Positions 17,630 to 26,931 of a stretch of 64,000 nucleotides of DNA are shown piece by piece (the first letter of the stretch is position 1; every line of letters starts with the position of its first letter). Source of the stretch: Chryseobacterium tructae (GTDB lineage: Bacteria; Bacteroidota; Bacteroidia; Flavobacteriales; Weeksellaceae); contig NZ_JAUFQR010000001.1 of assembly GCF_030409875.1 (NCBI RefSeq), positions 2,604,001-2,668,000 on the forward strand. The letters are read 5' to 3'. The notes under the pieces were generated by a model, which was not told the origin of the DNA, ran no database searches, and saw only the letters and a program-made list of their open reading frames with translations. Position numbers and translations under genes: made by a program.

Positions 17630-19799
17630 ATGAAGAATATAAAGAAAATAACGGCTATTGCCTTATACTTTTTGTGCCTGTCGCCATTGGCCGCTCAAAA
17701 AACACAATGGACTCCTGACGGCAATGCTTACTACTCATTTACTAAGAATGGTGTCGGGATTATTGATGTCCTGAATCCTGGAAAAGATCAGGCTTTTTTA
17801 AGTAATAATGAATTGATTCCTGCCGGAAGCTCTACTGCTTTAGAAGTACAAAGCTTTCAGGTTTCACCGGATGAGAAAAGTTTATTGCTTTTTACCAATA
17901 CCCAGAAAGTATGGCGTGACAATACACGAGGAGATTATTGGATCTTTGATAAGAACACTAAAAAGCTTACTCAGCTCGGGAAAGGCCTTCCCACTGCATC
18001 ATTAATGTTTGCCAAATTCTCTCCTGATGGCAAAAAAGTGGCTTATGTATCGAAGCATAATATGTATATTGAAGATCTTTCCAGCCATGAACTGACAAAG
18101 ATTACTTCCGATGGTACAGATGGGATGATTAATGGTACTTTCGACTGGGCATATGAAGAAGAATTCGGGACTCAGGATGGCTTCAGATGGTCTCCTGACG
18201 GAAGTAAATTGCTTACTGGAAGCTGGATGCGCGAGGTACAAAAAATTTCCTGATGATCAATAATACAGACAGTCTGTATTCATTTACGATTCCTGTAGAA
18301 TATCCGAAAGTAGGTGAAAATCCTTCGGGATGCAGTATATGGTTCTATGATCTTGCATCAAAATCTTCTAAAAAAGCAGATATAGCGGGTGATGCAATAC
18401 AACATTATATTCCCAGAATGGAATGGGTATTGGATTCTAAATCTATTATTTTGCAGCAATTGAACAGGAAACAGAATCAAAGTAAAATTATTGTTGCGGA
18501 TGCTCAGTCTGGAAGCAGCAAAACCATTTATACAGAAACAGATAATGCATGGATTGATATCAAATCCCGTTGGAATGAGAATGACCCAAGTGGTTGGGAC
18601 TGGATCAATAATGGGAAAGAGTTTTTGTGGCTGTCCGAAAAAGACGGCTGGAGGCATATTTATAAAATAGATATGAATGGTAATGAAACATTGATTACAA
18701 AAGATGCTTTTGATGTTATAAAGCCCGAGTTTTTTGATGTTCCCAATAAGCAAATCTACTTTTTAGCCTCGCCTAATAATGCAACTCAGAAGTATCTGTA
18801 TAAAGTAAGTATGCAGGGCGGAAAGGCTCAAAGAATAACTCCTGATACCTATTCCGGATCCAATCAATACATGATCTCTCCCAACGGGAAAATTGCCATG
18901 TTTAATAACAGCAGTGTAAGTTCGCGTTCAGCAGGTGCTGTGGTATCATTGCCTGAACATAAAGAGCTTGTAGCTGCTAAGAGTAGTTCAAAAACTGATC
19001 CGGCAAGATCTAAAGCTGAGTTTTTCCAGATAGCAACACAGGATGGAGCAACCTTAGATGGATGGGTCGTAAAACCTAAAAATTTTGATCCTAACAAAAA
19101 ATATCCGATTGTTTTCATGGTGTATGGTGAACCTGGTTCACAGACGGTAACAGATAATTTCTATACAGGCAGAAACGGTTTATATATTGGCGATATGGCT
19201 CAGGATGGTTATCTGTACGTTTCCCTTGAAAACCGTGGAACACCAGCTCCTAAAGGACGTGAATGGAGAAAATCTATCTACCGTAAAATAGGACAACTTA
19301 ACATTCGTGATCAGGCTATGGGAGCGAAGGCTCTGTTTGCAAAATGGCCGTATGTGGATACCTCCAGAGTGGCTGTATGGGGCTGGAGCGGTGGTGGTTC
19401 TTCCACATTAAATCTTTAGGACAATACCCCGATATTTACCAGACCGGAATTGCCATTGCTCCGGTGGCTAACCAATTATTCTATGATAACATCTATCAGG
19501 AACGTTATATGGGGCTTCCACAGGAAAACAGAGAAGATTTTGTAAATGGCTCTCCGTTGGCTTATGCTAAAAACCTGAAAGGAAATCTTTTATTGGTTCA
19601 CGGAACAGGTGATGATAATGTACATTACCAAAATACAGAAGTTTATATTAATGAACTGGTAAAATACAACAAACAGTTTCAGTTGATGTCTTATCCTAAC
19701 AGAACTCACTCTATCAGTGAAGGAGAAGGAACATCATTGCATTTAGCCACCATGTTTACCAAATATTTGAAAGAACATTGTCCTCCGGGAGGAAGATAA
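17630..19799 (+). CDS. Prolyl dipeptidyl peptidase IV (S9 family), two frame breaks as read
   Basis: A periplasmic serine peptidase that releases X-Pro dipeptides. It has a signal peptide (IAL YFLCLSPLAAQ), an N-terminal beta-propeller (SPDGKKVAYVSKHNMYIEDLS) and a C-terminal alpha/beta hydrolase domain with nucleophile VWGWSGGGSS, Asp in HGTGDDNVHYQN and His in NRTHSI. Restoring an A at 18206-18208 gives SKIAYWKLDARGTKNFLMINNTD. Restoring a T at 19415-19417 gives STLNLLGQYPD. The repaired length is 723 residues, typical of bacterial DPP IV. It is followed by a terminator. Confidence 0.92.
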
Positions 19800-19812
19800 G
19801 TTATGCAATAGG

Positions 19813-19841
19813 AGTCTCACAGGAATGTGGGGCTTTTTTTT
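19813..19841 (+). terminator. Rho-independent terminator after DPP IV
   Basis: Arms 19813-19821 and 19826-19834 form a 9-bp stem with G-U pairs and a GGAA loop, followed by a run of eight Ts. Confidence 0.7.
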
Positions 19842-19855
19842 GAGTAAGGAAGTTG

Positions 19856-19995
19856 GAGGCTGGAAGATGGAAGTACTTGAAGTGAGAAAGCAATATCATT
19901 TCTTTTTATTACTTTTAAGAAGAAGTTAAAAATGTGATTCAGAGGTTATATACGAAATAGTAACTTCCAGCTTCCCTCTCCCATCTTCCAGCCTC
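19856..19995. repeat. Spaced inverted repeat in the DPP IV-mpg gap
   Basis: A perfect 15-bp inverted pair (19856-19870 and 19981-19995, GAGGCTGGAAGATGG and its complement) flanks ~110 bp of AT-rich sequence with no open frame. The purine-rich GGAAG theme recurs inside the gap. It is probably a dispersed intergenic element, not a coding or regulatory site. Confidence 0.5.
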
Positions 19996-20042
19996 TCATT
20001 TAACAAATTATCACTAAATTTGATTACCTATAACACTATCAA

Positions 20043-20648
20043 TTGAAACTACCACTCACCTATTATTCCAATCAGGATGTTCTTTTTCTGGCTCAGGATC
20101 TTCTGGGAAAAGTACTTTTTACCAAAATTGATGGCGAAATAACTGCTGGAATCATTGTAGAAACGGAAGCGTACAGGGGAATCTCAGACAAAGCATCTCA
20201 TGCTTATGGGGGCAGACGTACAGATCGTACAGAAACTTTATACAGCCATGGTGGCGTTTCATATGTTTACTTATGTTATGGAATCCATCACCTTTTTAAT
20301 GTAGTGACTTCTGTGGTGGATGAGCCTCATGCCGTCTTGGTGAGAGCGATTGAACCTTTAATCGGAAGTGAAATTATGGAACACAGGAGAAACATGCCGG
20401 CTTCCAAAGCTGCAATCTCTTCTGGGCCCGGATCTGCTGCGAAAGCTTTGGGAATTGATCGTTCCTTTAATAAAAAAGATCTGCAGGGACATGAAATCTG
20501 GATTGAAGATCATGGAATTCGTTATACTTCTGATGATATTATTGCCGGATCTCGCATAGGAGTTGCTTATGCACAAGAAGATGCATTGTTACCATGGCGT
20601 TTTTTTGTAAAAGGAAATAAATACGTGAGTAAACCGAATACACTATAG
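20043..20648 (+). CDS. DNA-3-methyladenine glycosylase (AAG/Mpg family)
   Basis: A 201-residue base-excision repair enzyme that removes alkylated purines. The conserved IIVETEAYRG contains the catalytic-type Glu. DKASHAYGGRRTDRTETLY, SYVYLCYGIHHLFNVVT and ISSGPGSAAKALGID are family blocks. The reading frame opens with TTG at 20043, and an in-frame stop lies 12 bp upstream, so a TTG start is the only option that keeps the usual MKLPL N-terminus. Convergent with mug; only 3 bp separate the stop codons once mug is repaired. Confidence 0.92.
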   Translation: MKLPLTYYSNQDVLFLAQDLLGKVLFTKIDGEITAGIIVETEAYRGISDKASHAYGGRRTDRTETLYSHGGVSYVYLCYGIHHLFNVVTSVVDEPHAVLVRAIEPLIGSEIMEHRRNMPASKAAISSGPGSAAKALGIDRSFNKKDLQGHEIWIEDHGIRYTSDDIIAGSRIGVAYAQEDALLPWRFFVKGNKYVSKPNTL

Positions 20649-20651
20649 AGG

Positions 20652-21154
20652 TTACAATGGATGAATGGTCAAATAAAGTTCTTTATAATAAACAACAAGA
20701 TCATCCAGAGAAATCCCCGGTTTAAACCACTGGGATTAGGCAACACCCAAACTTGTACCCCGCAAAAGTCTTCTGGCTGTAAACCCCATTGAATTTCTTT
20801 CTTTTTAGAAAAGGCTTTATAGGCAGCCTTACCAAGAAAAGCCACATATTTAGGCTGAAATTCTGTTATTTTGGCTTTAAAAGACTCAAGAGCATCATCA
20901 AACTCTTCTTTTGAAAGTTCATCAGCCCGGGACGTTGCTCGTGCAACCGCTGTTGTTAAGCCGCATTTGAAGTCTAAAATAACAGTATCATTTACAGCAT
21001 CAATTTCATAAGGAGTAAATCCGGATTGATGGAGGACTTTCCAGAAACGATTGCTCCGCCCTGAAAAGTGATGGCCATCATTTGATGATTTTAGACCTGG
21101 ATTAATTCCACAAAAAATAACATCGAGATTAGAAGTAATGATATCTGTTAACAT
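20652..21154 (-). CDS. mug: G/U mismatch-specific uracil-DNA glycosylase (Mug family), C-terminus frameshifted as read
   Basis: Mug removes uracil or thymine mispaired with guanine. Motif A is VIFCGINPGLKSS and the second motif is LPNPSGLNR, both diagnostic. As read, the C-terminus becomes GFLWMILLFIIKNFI and stops at 20669. Adding one base to the C-run 20715-20718 restores RGISLDDLVVYYKEL and moves the stop to 20652, for 167 residues of normal Mug length. Confidence 0.9.
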
Positions 21155-21383
21155 AATTGAATATATCCATTTTATTTTTACAGCTTAAAGGTATCAAATA
21201 TTCTTGCTATTCAGACTTAGATTGAAAATGAAATAAGTCTTCCCTAAAATATTGATTGTATTCCTCTGTAAATAAGGCCGGTGATTTCGAATTGAAGAAC
21301 TAAGCATTCCCTTCTCCTGTAGGGGTATCAAAAATTATTTGAATTTTGAAGCGGTGGTCAAATACAATACTCCATCACAGGCA

Positions 21384-22085
21384 TTATAAATCAATAAACG
21401 GCTTATAAGTTCGGCCAATAGGAAGCCTTTTCCCTTTAACCTGTACAATGGTTGCTGATTTCACCTCTATCTTAGGTTTGGAAATAATATAAGACTTATG
21501 GATACGGGTAAATATACTTGGATTGAGACTGGCTTCTATCTTACTGATTGGCATTTTAAAGGTAAAAGTATCCGTTTTGGTGTGAATGTGAATGTATTCC
21601 CTTAAACTTTCAATATAAAATATATCCTGAAGAATAATCTTTACCTGTTTTTTACCACTATGAATAAAGATGTAATCTCGTTCCGCAATTTCCAATAAAG
21701 CATCTTCAGCTTCCATTAGATACTTGAATTTCCCAACAGCATTCACAAAGCGGTCATAAGGAATAGGTTTAAGCAAATAATCTGTAATATCCAGTTCATA
21801 GCCTTCTAAAGCATATTGATGATAGGCAGTAGTTACTATAACCAATGGCGGATTCTTTAGCTTTTTTAAAAAATCAAAGCCCTTTATTACGGGAAGATGC
21901 AGATCTAAAAACATAAGATCTACTTGATGAAGCCCCAAAAGACTGATTGCATGAACAGCATCAGCACATTTGCCTATAAGGTTCAGTTCAGGATCCCGGG
22001 ATATAAAAGTTTCGAGAATTTCTGCGGCGATCGGTTCGTCTTCTACAATAATGCAGTTGTACTTTTTAAGAGCTTGATGTATCAT
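21384..22085 (-). CDS. LytTR-type response regulator
   Basis: A ~233-residue regulator. The receiver domain (~residues 8-115) has acidic EDEP, the phosphoacceptor in LMFLDLHLP and Lys in LLKPI. The C-terminal LytTR DNA-binding domain (~130-233) includes YIFIHSGKKQVKIILQDIFYIESLREYIHIHT and FTRIHKSYII. The start is taken at MIHQALKKYNCIIVEDE. It overlaps the kinase stop by 20 nt, so the pair is translationally coupled. Confidence 0.92.
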   Translation of the reverse strand: MIHQALKKYNCIIVEDEPIAAEILETFISRDPELNLIGKCADAVHAISLLGLHQVDLMFLDLHLPVIKGFDFLKKLKNPPLVIVTTAYHQYALEGYELDITDYLLKPIPYDRFVNAVGKFKYLMEAEDALLEIAERDYIFIHSGKKQVKIILQDIFYIESLREYIHIHTKTDTFTFKMPISKIEASLNPSIFTRIHKSYIISKPKIEVKSATIVQVKGKRLPIGRTYKPFIDL

Positions 22086-23139
22086 TGAAATCAATGTTGA
22101 GTTGTACAATATATCTGTCGCTTTTATCTTCTACAGTCAATGTATGGTTAGGATAAAGCAGTTCAAGCTGTCGGCGGATATTTTTCAGTCCTATTTTCGT
22201 GGAATGAATTTGAGTTTTTTCTTCCTTTGAATTTTCAATACGATACATGAGGATACTATTTCTTAATTCGATATCAATAGAGATGAAAGATTCGCCCAAA
22301 CTTTCGGAAACACCATGTTTGAAAGCATTTTCAACAAATTGAATAAGAATAAGAGGTGAAATTTCCAGAGAAGGATCATCTATATTTTCCTGTAAACTGA
22401 CATTCAGATGATGGTAACGTATTTTTTGAATTTGGATAAAATCCTTTATATTTTCAATATCTTTTTCTATGGAAATATTCTTTTCTGCAGCATCACAAAT
22501 ATTGTAGCGCATAATTTTTGAAAGCTTTAGAATTACATCAGGAGTTTCATCCGCTTTTTTAAGAGCCATTCCGTAGATATTGTTTAAGGTATTAAACAGA
22601 AAATGAGGATTAATTTGTGCTTTTAGCATGGTAAGCTCCTGATCCAGCTTTTCAGATTTTAATAGGGAAATTTGCTCTTTCAAAAGATTTTTCTGTCTTG
22701 TAATTTCAACCCCGAAAATAAGTCCTACCATAAAAATAAGATCCATAAAGGAATTGAAGGCTACTAAACCATTAATGTATCCCGATGGCTGCTTATTATC
22801 TAACATTTCTGTAACTCCATAGATATAAGGGTAAATGATATAATGAGTAAAAAATCGATGCCCTAAAACCGCAACAATAATAATGAAAATAGAAATCAAG
22901 TATCTGAAAATCTTCTTGATGGATATTTTTTCATAGATATACAATAAGGAATAGGCTAACGGAATTTTAACCAGAAGATAGCCTAGTTCCAGAATAAGAG
23001 TATTCTGAAGCCGTATTTGCCATTTGAAATTAGGAAACTGATACCGAGACCAATAAAAATCAAGATAAGCTTCCAGTATAAAGTACAATACCCAAAAAAG
23101 GGAATGAGTCTGTAATTTGGATTTTCTATTTGATCTCAA
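22066..23139 (-). CDS. LytS-type sensor histidine kinase
   Basis: A 357-residue membrane kinase. Four hydrophobic segments lie in residues ~12-155. A linker is followed by the His_kinase domain with phosphoacceptor His in LKAQINPHFLFNTLNNIYG and an N-box in LILIQFVENAFKHGV. It lacks periplasmic or GAF-type sensor domains, as is common for Bacteroidetes LytS/YehU-like kinases. It pairs with the overlapping LytTR regulator. Signal and targets unknown. Confidence 0.92.
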   Translation of the reverse strand: MRSNRKSKLQTHSLFWVLYFILEAYLDFYWSRYQFPNFKWQIRLQNTLILELGYLLVKIPLAYSLLYIYEKISIKKIFRYLISIFIIIVAVLGHRFFTHYIIYPYIYGVTEMLDNKQPSGYINGLVAFNSFMDLIFMVGLIFGVEITRQKNLLKEQISLLKSEKLDQELTMLKAQINPHFLFNTLNNIYGMALKKADETPDVILKLSKIMRYNICDAAEKNISIEKDIENIKDFIQIQKIRYHHLNVSLQENIDDPSLEISPLILIQFVENAFKHGVSESLGESFISIDIELRNSILMYRIENSKEEKTQIHSTKIGLKNIRRQLELLYPNHTLTVEDKSDRYIVQLNIDFNDTSSS

Positions 23140-23257
23140 GCTTGTTATGATTTAAAAATACAAATTAATACTGTTTAGTCAAATATAAAAATATAAAGGC
23201 TATAAAAACTATTCTTTTATCTACAAACGGCTTTTAATTAAGATCTATTAGTAAAGA

Positions 23258-23644
23258 TTATTGACTTCTTTTTCGTAAATGAACTTCAGGAATCATGAGA
23301 TTCAGAAAACAAAAAATAAGCAAAATATTAAATTCAATACCATTGGTGCCTCCTCCTACAACAAACCAGCCATTATCCCAGTGAACGTAATAGATTCCAA
23401 AAACAAAGATCAGGATATTGCAAATGGCAACAGGCCTGATATAATGATCAAACCAAAGTGCCGGAACTGAAAAAAGATGAATAAGTTTAATTCCCCAGGC
23501 CAAATAAAGACCTATGGGACTAAACCCTATTACATTCAGATAATGAAGCCCAAAATCATTGACATCACCACTGAAGATAGAAACTACACTATGCATCAGT
23601 AAAATGACTGATAGCGCAACGCGAAGGAAGAAATTCTTTTTCAT
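23258..23644 (-). CDS. DoxX-like small membrane protein
   Basis: A ~128-residue protein with four hydrophobic segments: FLRVALSVILLMHSVVSIF, IGLYLAWGIKLIHLFSVPALWF, AICNILIFVFGIYYV and FNILLIFCFLNLMI. The GGGTNGIEFNILLI block is typical of DoxX-like proteins of Bacteroidetes. Start taken at MKKNFFLR; an upstream MSTFG in frame is less typical. Function unknown. It lies downstream of the LytS/LytT pair's start on the same strand. Confidence 0.75.
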   Translation of the reverse strand: MKKNFFLRVALSVILLMHSVVSIFSGDVNDFGLHYLNVIGFSPIGLYLAWGIKLIHLFSVPALWFDHYIRPVAICNILIFVFGIYYVHWDNGWFVVGGGTNGIEFNILLIFCFLNLMIPEVHLRKRSQ

Positions 23645-23765
23645 GAAACCAAAAGTAGACATCAGAACTATAGAGTGTGTTCTGATGTCTATTAATAGCT
23701 CTTAAGTATATATAAAAACATCTTTATCATTCATGACAAAGATGTTAACTAATGAAATATAACTT

Positions 23766-25676
23766 CTATATCCCTCTAAAATAAGGAACTCGCTTTTCAA
23801 TAAAAGCGACAATACCTTCTTTATGATCTTCAGTTTTGATAAGTTCGTTAAATAAACATGCTTCCTGTTTCAAACCATCAGCAATGCATAGCTCCAATCC
23901 TTTGTCTAGTGATTGCTTCGCTTTTGTAATTGCAGAAGGGCCTCTGGATGCAATTGTATTGGCTAATTTTAAAGCCTCATTCATTAATTCCTCTTGGGGT
24001 ACAATCTGATTCACAAATCCAAATTCTTTACAAGTTTGTGCAGGGTAAAGTTCTCCAGAGAAAATCATTTCTTTTGCTTTATATAGGCCAATGGCTTTAG
24101 GTAAGCGGAGAGTACCTCCTAAACAGGGTACAATACCAAACATAGCTTCTGGTAATCCAAACTTTGCTTTTTCGCTGGCCAAAATTATATCACAAGATAA
24201 CGCCAATTCACACCCTCCTCCTATGGCAACTCCATTTACCGCTGCAATGACAGGAAAATGTAACATTCCTATTGCATTGATTGCTGCTTGTGCCGCTTCA
24301 CCGAAATCTTTTTTTTCCTCCGATGTCATTTCTTGCATTGCCTTGAGGTCTGCGCCTGAAACAAATGCTTTTTCTCCTACTCCTGTAATAATCAATACGC
24401 GAATTTCTTTATTTCTTTTGATTTGCTCGGCAAAGGACTTTAATTCATTTAAAACTTGTTTATTGATACTATTTAAAACTTGAGGACGATTTATGGTTAG
24501 AATACCAATATGCCCTTCTTGTCTGTATAATAAATTGGTAAAGTTCATGATCTGATTTTTTAGATTAAAAATATCCTGATCATCTTTGGTATTTACCTTG
24601 AATTGTGTAGCTGGATAATCCACCATAGAATGTTTGAGATCTAATAAAGACCACCACCATGATATGGAAGAAATTTCTTTCGGCGGGTTTATATACTGTT
24701 TACAATTCCTTGTGATTGTAAAGTCACGCCCTTTTTGGTCATTAGCTACTTTATATCGTTTATTGGTACTGCAAAAAATAAGATTTCCTGAGATAACATC
24801 TTCCAAACCTTTAAAATATAAAGTTACGGGTTCGTAGATGTATGGAAATTTCTGTTTTAAAGATTGATACAAAAGCAAAATCTGATTACGAAGATCTATG
24901 GCTTTAGATATAGCCTGCTCCTCATTAAGATCCGGATAGGTAATAAGGTAAATTTGAATAATGTTATTGTAATATCCGGTATTAGAAGCTTTCTCTTTCT
25001 CATAAGAATAGATATCATTATCGAGAAGTGCAGCAAAAGCAATAGATTTGGTTAAAACCTGTATAACAGGATTGTTAGATTCTAGAGTACTTAGTTGTAC
25101 ATTGTTTACACATTGTGCTAAAGCAAACGGGATATCCATTCCGCCGCTGGCTATTCTTAAGGCACAAAAAGTAGTAAGATCCGGATATTTATTTTGAATT
25201 TTATATGCATTTTCCCATTGTATCCCGGATGTAAAGGATCCAACAGCTTTCATCAGGTTATTGATTTGAGGGATTTCTGCCCAGGAACTTAATCTGGCTT
25301 TAAGATCTAAAAGAGCCTCTACAATGGGGTTTTCAGGCAGGAGCCCAAGGTGAGAAAAATTCTGATAGGAGGGTTCTTCGCAAATGTATTTTAAACCAGT
25401 AAAAGAAATGATAAATTCGGGAAGGCTTTTATGAAGAAGAATTTCTTCTCCTACATCATCTAAAAGGCATACCCAAGAGCAAAAATCTGTGATATCTCTC
25501 ACCTGAAAATTTTTGATATCAGGATAACTGAGTGCCGTAAAATAAGCGCCGGCATTGGCTGCCTGATATCCATTTTCTATGAGTTGGTATTTTTTTAACC
25601 AGCCTATTGATTCCTGTAAGGCGGTTTCTGGTTTTTTGATTTCCGACAATGGAAATTCATGAATGATTGTGTTCAT
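23766..25676 (-). CDS. Class I terpene synthase fused in frame to an enoyl-CoA hydratase
   Basis: This 636-residue open frame starts MNTIIHEFPLSE. Residues 1-~345 are a class I terpene synthase: the metal motif LLDDVGEE (D73-E77), the pyrophosphate-sensor Arg174 exactly 46 residues before the NSE triad NDIYSYEKE (N220, S224, E228), and the RY pair at 307-308. Residues 377-636 are a complete crotonase beginning MNFTNLLYRQEGHIGILTINRP, with both hydratase Glu (GGGCELAL and LPEAMFG) and the oxyanion motif SGADLKAM. The linker (346-376) is hydrophilic. A frame change in the six-T run 24555-24560 would make two ATGA-overlapping genes, so fusion is not certain. Probable cyclic terpene product, identity unknown. 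Confidence 0.87.
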   Translation of the reverse strand: MNTIIHEFPLSEIKKPETALQESIGWLKKYQLIENGYQAANAGAYFTALSYPDIKNFQVRDITDFCSWVCLLDDVGEEILLHKSLPEFIISFTGLKYICEEPSYQNFSHLGLLPENPIVEALLDLKARLSSWAEIPQINNLMKAVGSFTSGIQWENAYKIQNKYPDLTTFCALRIASGGMDIPFALAQCVNNVQLSTLESNNPVIQVLTKSIAFAALLDNDIYSYEKEKASNTGYYNNIIQIYLITYPDLNEEQAISKAIDLRNQILLLYQSLKQKFPYIYEPVTLYFKGLEDVISGNLIFCSTNKRYKVANDQKGRDFTITRNCKQYINPPKEISSISWWWSLLDLKHSMVDYPATQFKVNTKDDQDIFNLKNQIMNFTNLLYRQEGHIGILTINRPQVLNSINKQVLNELKSFAEQIKRNKEIRVLIITGVGEKAFVSGADLKAMQEMTSEEKKDFGEAAQAAINAIGMLHFPVIAAVNGVAIGGGCELALSCDIILASEKAKFGLPEAMFGIVPCLGGTLRLPKAIGLYKAKEMIFSGELYPAQTCKEFGFVNQIVPQEELMNEALKLANTIASRGPSAITKAKQSLDKGLELCIADGLKQEACLFNELIKTEDHKEGIVAFIEKRVPYFRGI

Positions 25677-25827
25677 AATATTTGAATGATTTAGGTGTTT
25701 TTTGTGGAGTATGCTGCCCAAAAATGAGAGCTAATGATTTTCCTGCTACAAATTCATAGAATTCATACCTACAGAAAGAGAGCCGGGAATGTGTTAATAA
25801 AATAGTATTAGGTCTATATATATCAGG

Positions 25828-25956
25828 TCAAGTCTGTGTTTTTGATGCAGGATTATATAATACTTCAATATCAGAACAGGCAGGATGATTGAGATTCAGA
25901 CTCCGAAAAGGAATCTCTTTAATCATAGAGGGAGTTATTTTAAATTTCATTTTCAT
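25828..25956 (-). CDS. Possible 42-residue peptide upstream of the terpene synthase
   Basis: An ATG at 25954-25956 opens a short frame, MKMKFKITPSMIKEIPFRSL..., ending TQT-stop at 25828-25830. A TATATTTA box lies ~20 bp upstream on the minus strand. It could be a leader peptide, a remnant of a second synthase N-terminus (the IPFRSLNLNHPAC stretch is vaguely like it), or non-coding. No family recognised. Confidence 0.3.
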   Translation of the reverse strand: MKMKFKITPSMIKEIPFRSLNLNHPACSDIEVLYNPASKTQT

Positions 25957-26186
25957 TTTGTTGTGGTGTTATCATGTAAATATAATTAATTAAAATTCAC
26001 ATATAGTTATTTATATTTAAATAATATTTATTTTTTTATTGAAATAAATGTATTATCTTTAAATTGTAGTTAACATACTCTACAATTAGATCTTAGTATT
26101 ATATGAATACTTTTTTACGGGCATCCAACTATTAAGTATTTGTTACAGACATGACATAGAAATTAACATTTAGATTATTCCCTTAA
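25957..26186. other. AT-rich intergenic stretch
   Basis: No open frame, RNA or repeat recognised. It includes the probable minus-strand promoter of the terpene locus (TATATTTA complement at 25976-25983) and A/T tracts. Confidence 0.4.
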
Positions 26187-26218
26187 TTGTGATTTTTAAA
26201 ATATAATTATTATTTTTG
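26187..26218 (+). promoter_or_regulatory. Bacteroidetes-type promoter
   Basis: TTG at 26187-26189 and TATTTTTG at 26211-26218 with a 21-bp spacer match the -33 TTG / -7 TAnnTTTG consensus of the Bacteroidetes housekeeping sigma factor. No plus-strand gene follows before the terminator at 26378. Confidence 0.6.
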
Positions 26219-26223
26219 CAACA

Positions 26224-26406
26224 TTAGATTAAAAGAAATCAGTAAAACCAGACTAAAGAAAACCATCCTTCCTGATCTGAAGTAACCATCTTCCCTCTAA
26301 GGCTTCTTCTGATTAGTATTGACGAGTGACAAGTTTATTCAGTATCGATTCTAATACACAAATTCCAACTAAAAAACAAAAGAGTGGCCGTCGTGACCAC
26401 TCTTTT
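26224..26406 (+). ncRNA. Candidate small RNA of ~180 nt
   Basis: The interval between a good promoter and a strong terminator contains no open frame on the plus strand. The expected transcript starts ~5-7 bp after the -7 box and ends in the GAGTGG/CCACTC hairpin. Internal complementary stretches (for example CTTCCTGATC near 26269 and GATTAG-type words) suggest folding. I do not recognise an RNA family. The size is in the range of 6S-like RNA but no match is claimed. Confidence 0.4.
26378..26406. terminator. Bidirectional Rho-independent terminator
   Basis: Arms 26378-26387 and 26397-26406 (AAAAGAGTGG and its complement) form a perfect 10-bp stem with a 9-nt loop. T-rich sequence follows on both strands. 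It serves the TlpA gene on the minus strand and the candidate RNA on the plus strand. Confidence 0.75.
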
Positions 26407-26426
26407 ATAGATGTATTTTTTTACCT

Positions 26427-26930
26427 TTAATTCTGACTTAAGGTTTTCTTTACAAATTCTTCAAGTTCCTTTTCATGGAGATTTTTAGCGATAATTGTTC
26501 CCTCACTATTAATGATTACATTAAAAGGAAGCTCATCAATTTCATAGGCTTTTGCCACAGGACTTTTCCAGAATTTTAAATCACTGATCTGTATCCAGTT
26601 AATGTTAAAACGGTCTATGGCTTTCTGCCAGCTGTCTTTATTTTTATCTAAAGAAACACCAATGATTTCAAACTTGTTCGCTTTCACCTGATCCGAATAA
26701 GTATCGTATAAAGTTTTCAGTTGAGGTTGTTCTCCTACACATGGAGCACACCAGGTAGCCCAAAAATCAATAAGAACCAGTTTCCCTTTTAGGCTTGAAA
26801 GCGAAAATGAGGTTCCATCTGCTCTAGACATGGTAATCTCCGGAGCCTTCTTCCCTACTTCAATTTTGTTTTGAGCCAATGAATATCCTGAAAACAGGAT
26901 TGAAAATATTATTATAAAACCGGTTTTCAT
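26427..26930 (-). CDS. TlpA-like thiol-disulfide oxidoreductase
   Basis: A 167-residue exported thioredoxin-fold protein. The signal peptide is KTGFIIIFSILFSGYSLAQ. The AhpC/TSA-type fold has active-site WATWCAPCVGEQPQL (CAPC) and the cis-Pro region IDELPFNVIIN. Expected role: reduction of disulfides or resupply of reductant in the periplasm. The start MKTGF lies 1 bp after the rhodanese stop; a Met 3 codons earlier is possible. It forms a two-gene unit with the rhodanese protein. Confidence 0.9.
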   Translation of the reverse strand: MKTGFIIIFSILFSGYSLAQNKIEVGKKAPEITMSRADGTSFSLSSLKGKLVLIDFWATWCAPCVGEQPQLKTLYDTYSDQVKANKFEIIGVSLDKNKDSWQKAIDRFNINWIQISDLKFWKSPVAKAYEIDELPFNVIINSEGTIIAKNLHEKELEEFVKKTLSQN

Positions 26931-26931
26931 A

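Noticed and set aside
11668-19799. Locus interpreted as decayed hydroxyproline operon
   Set aside because: All breaks are single small indels in short homopolymers, catalytic residues are intact and the same error type occurs in unrelated genes.
25660-25827. Extension of the 42-residue frame through its TGA to the synthase start
   Set aside because: It requires reading a stop codon; the residues are not family-like, and the stretch is probably a 5' untranslated region.
26224-26406. Naming the candidate RNA as 6S RNA
   Set aside because: Only the size and promoter/terminator setting fit; I could not confirm the bulged hairpin by eye.
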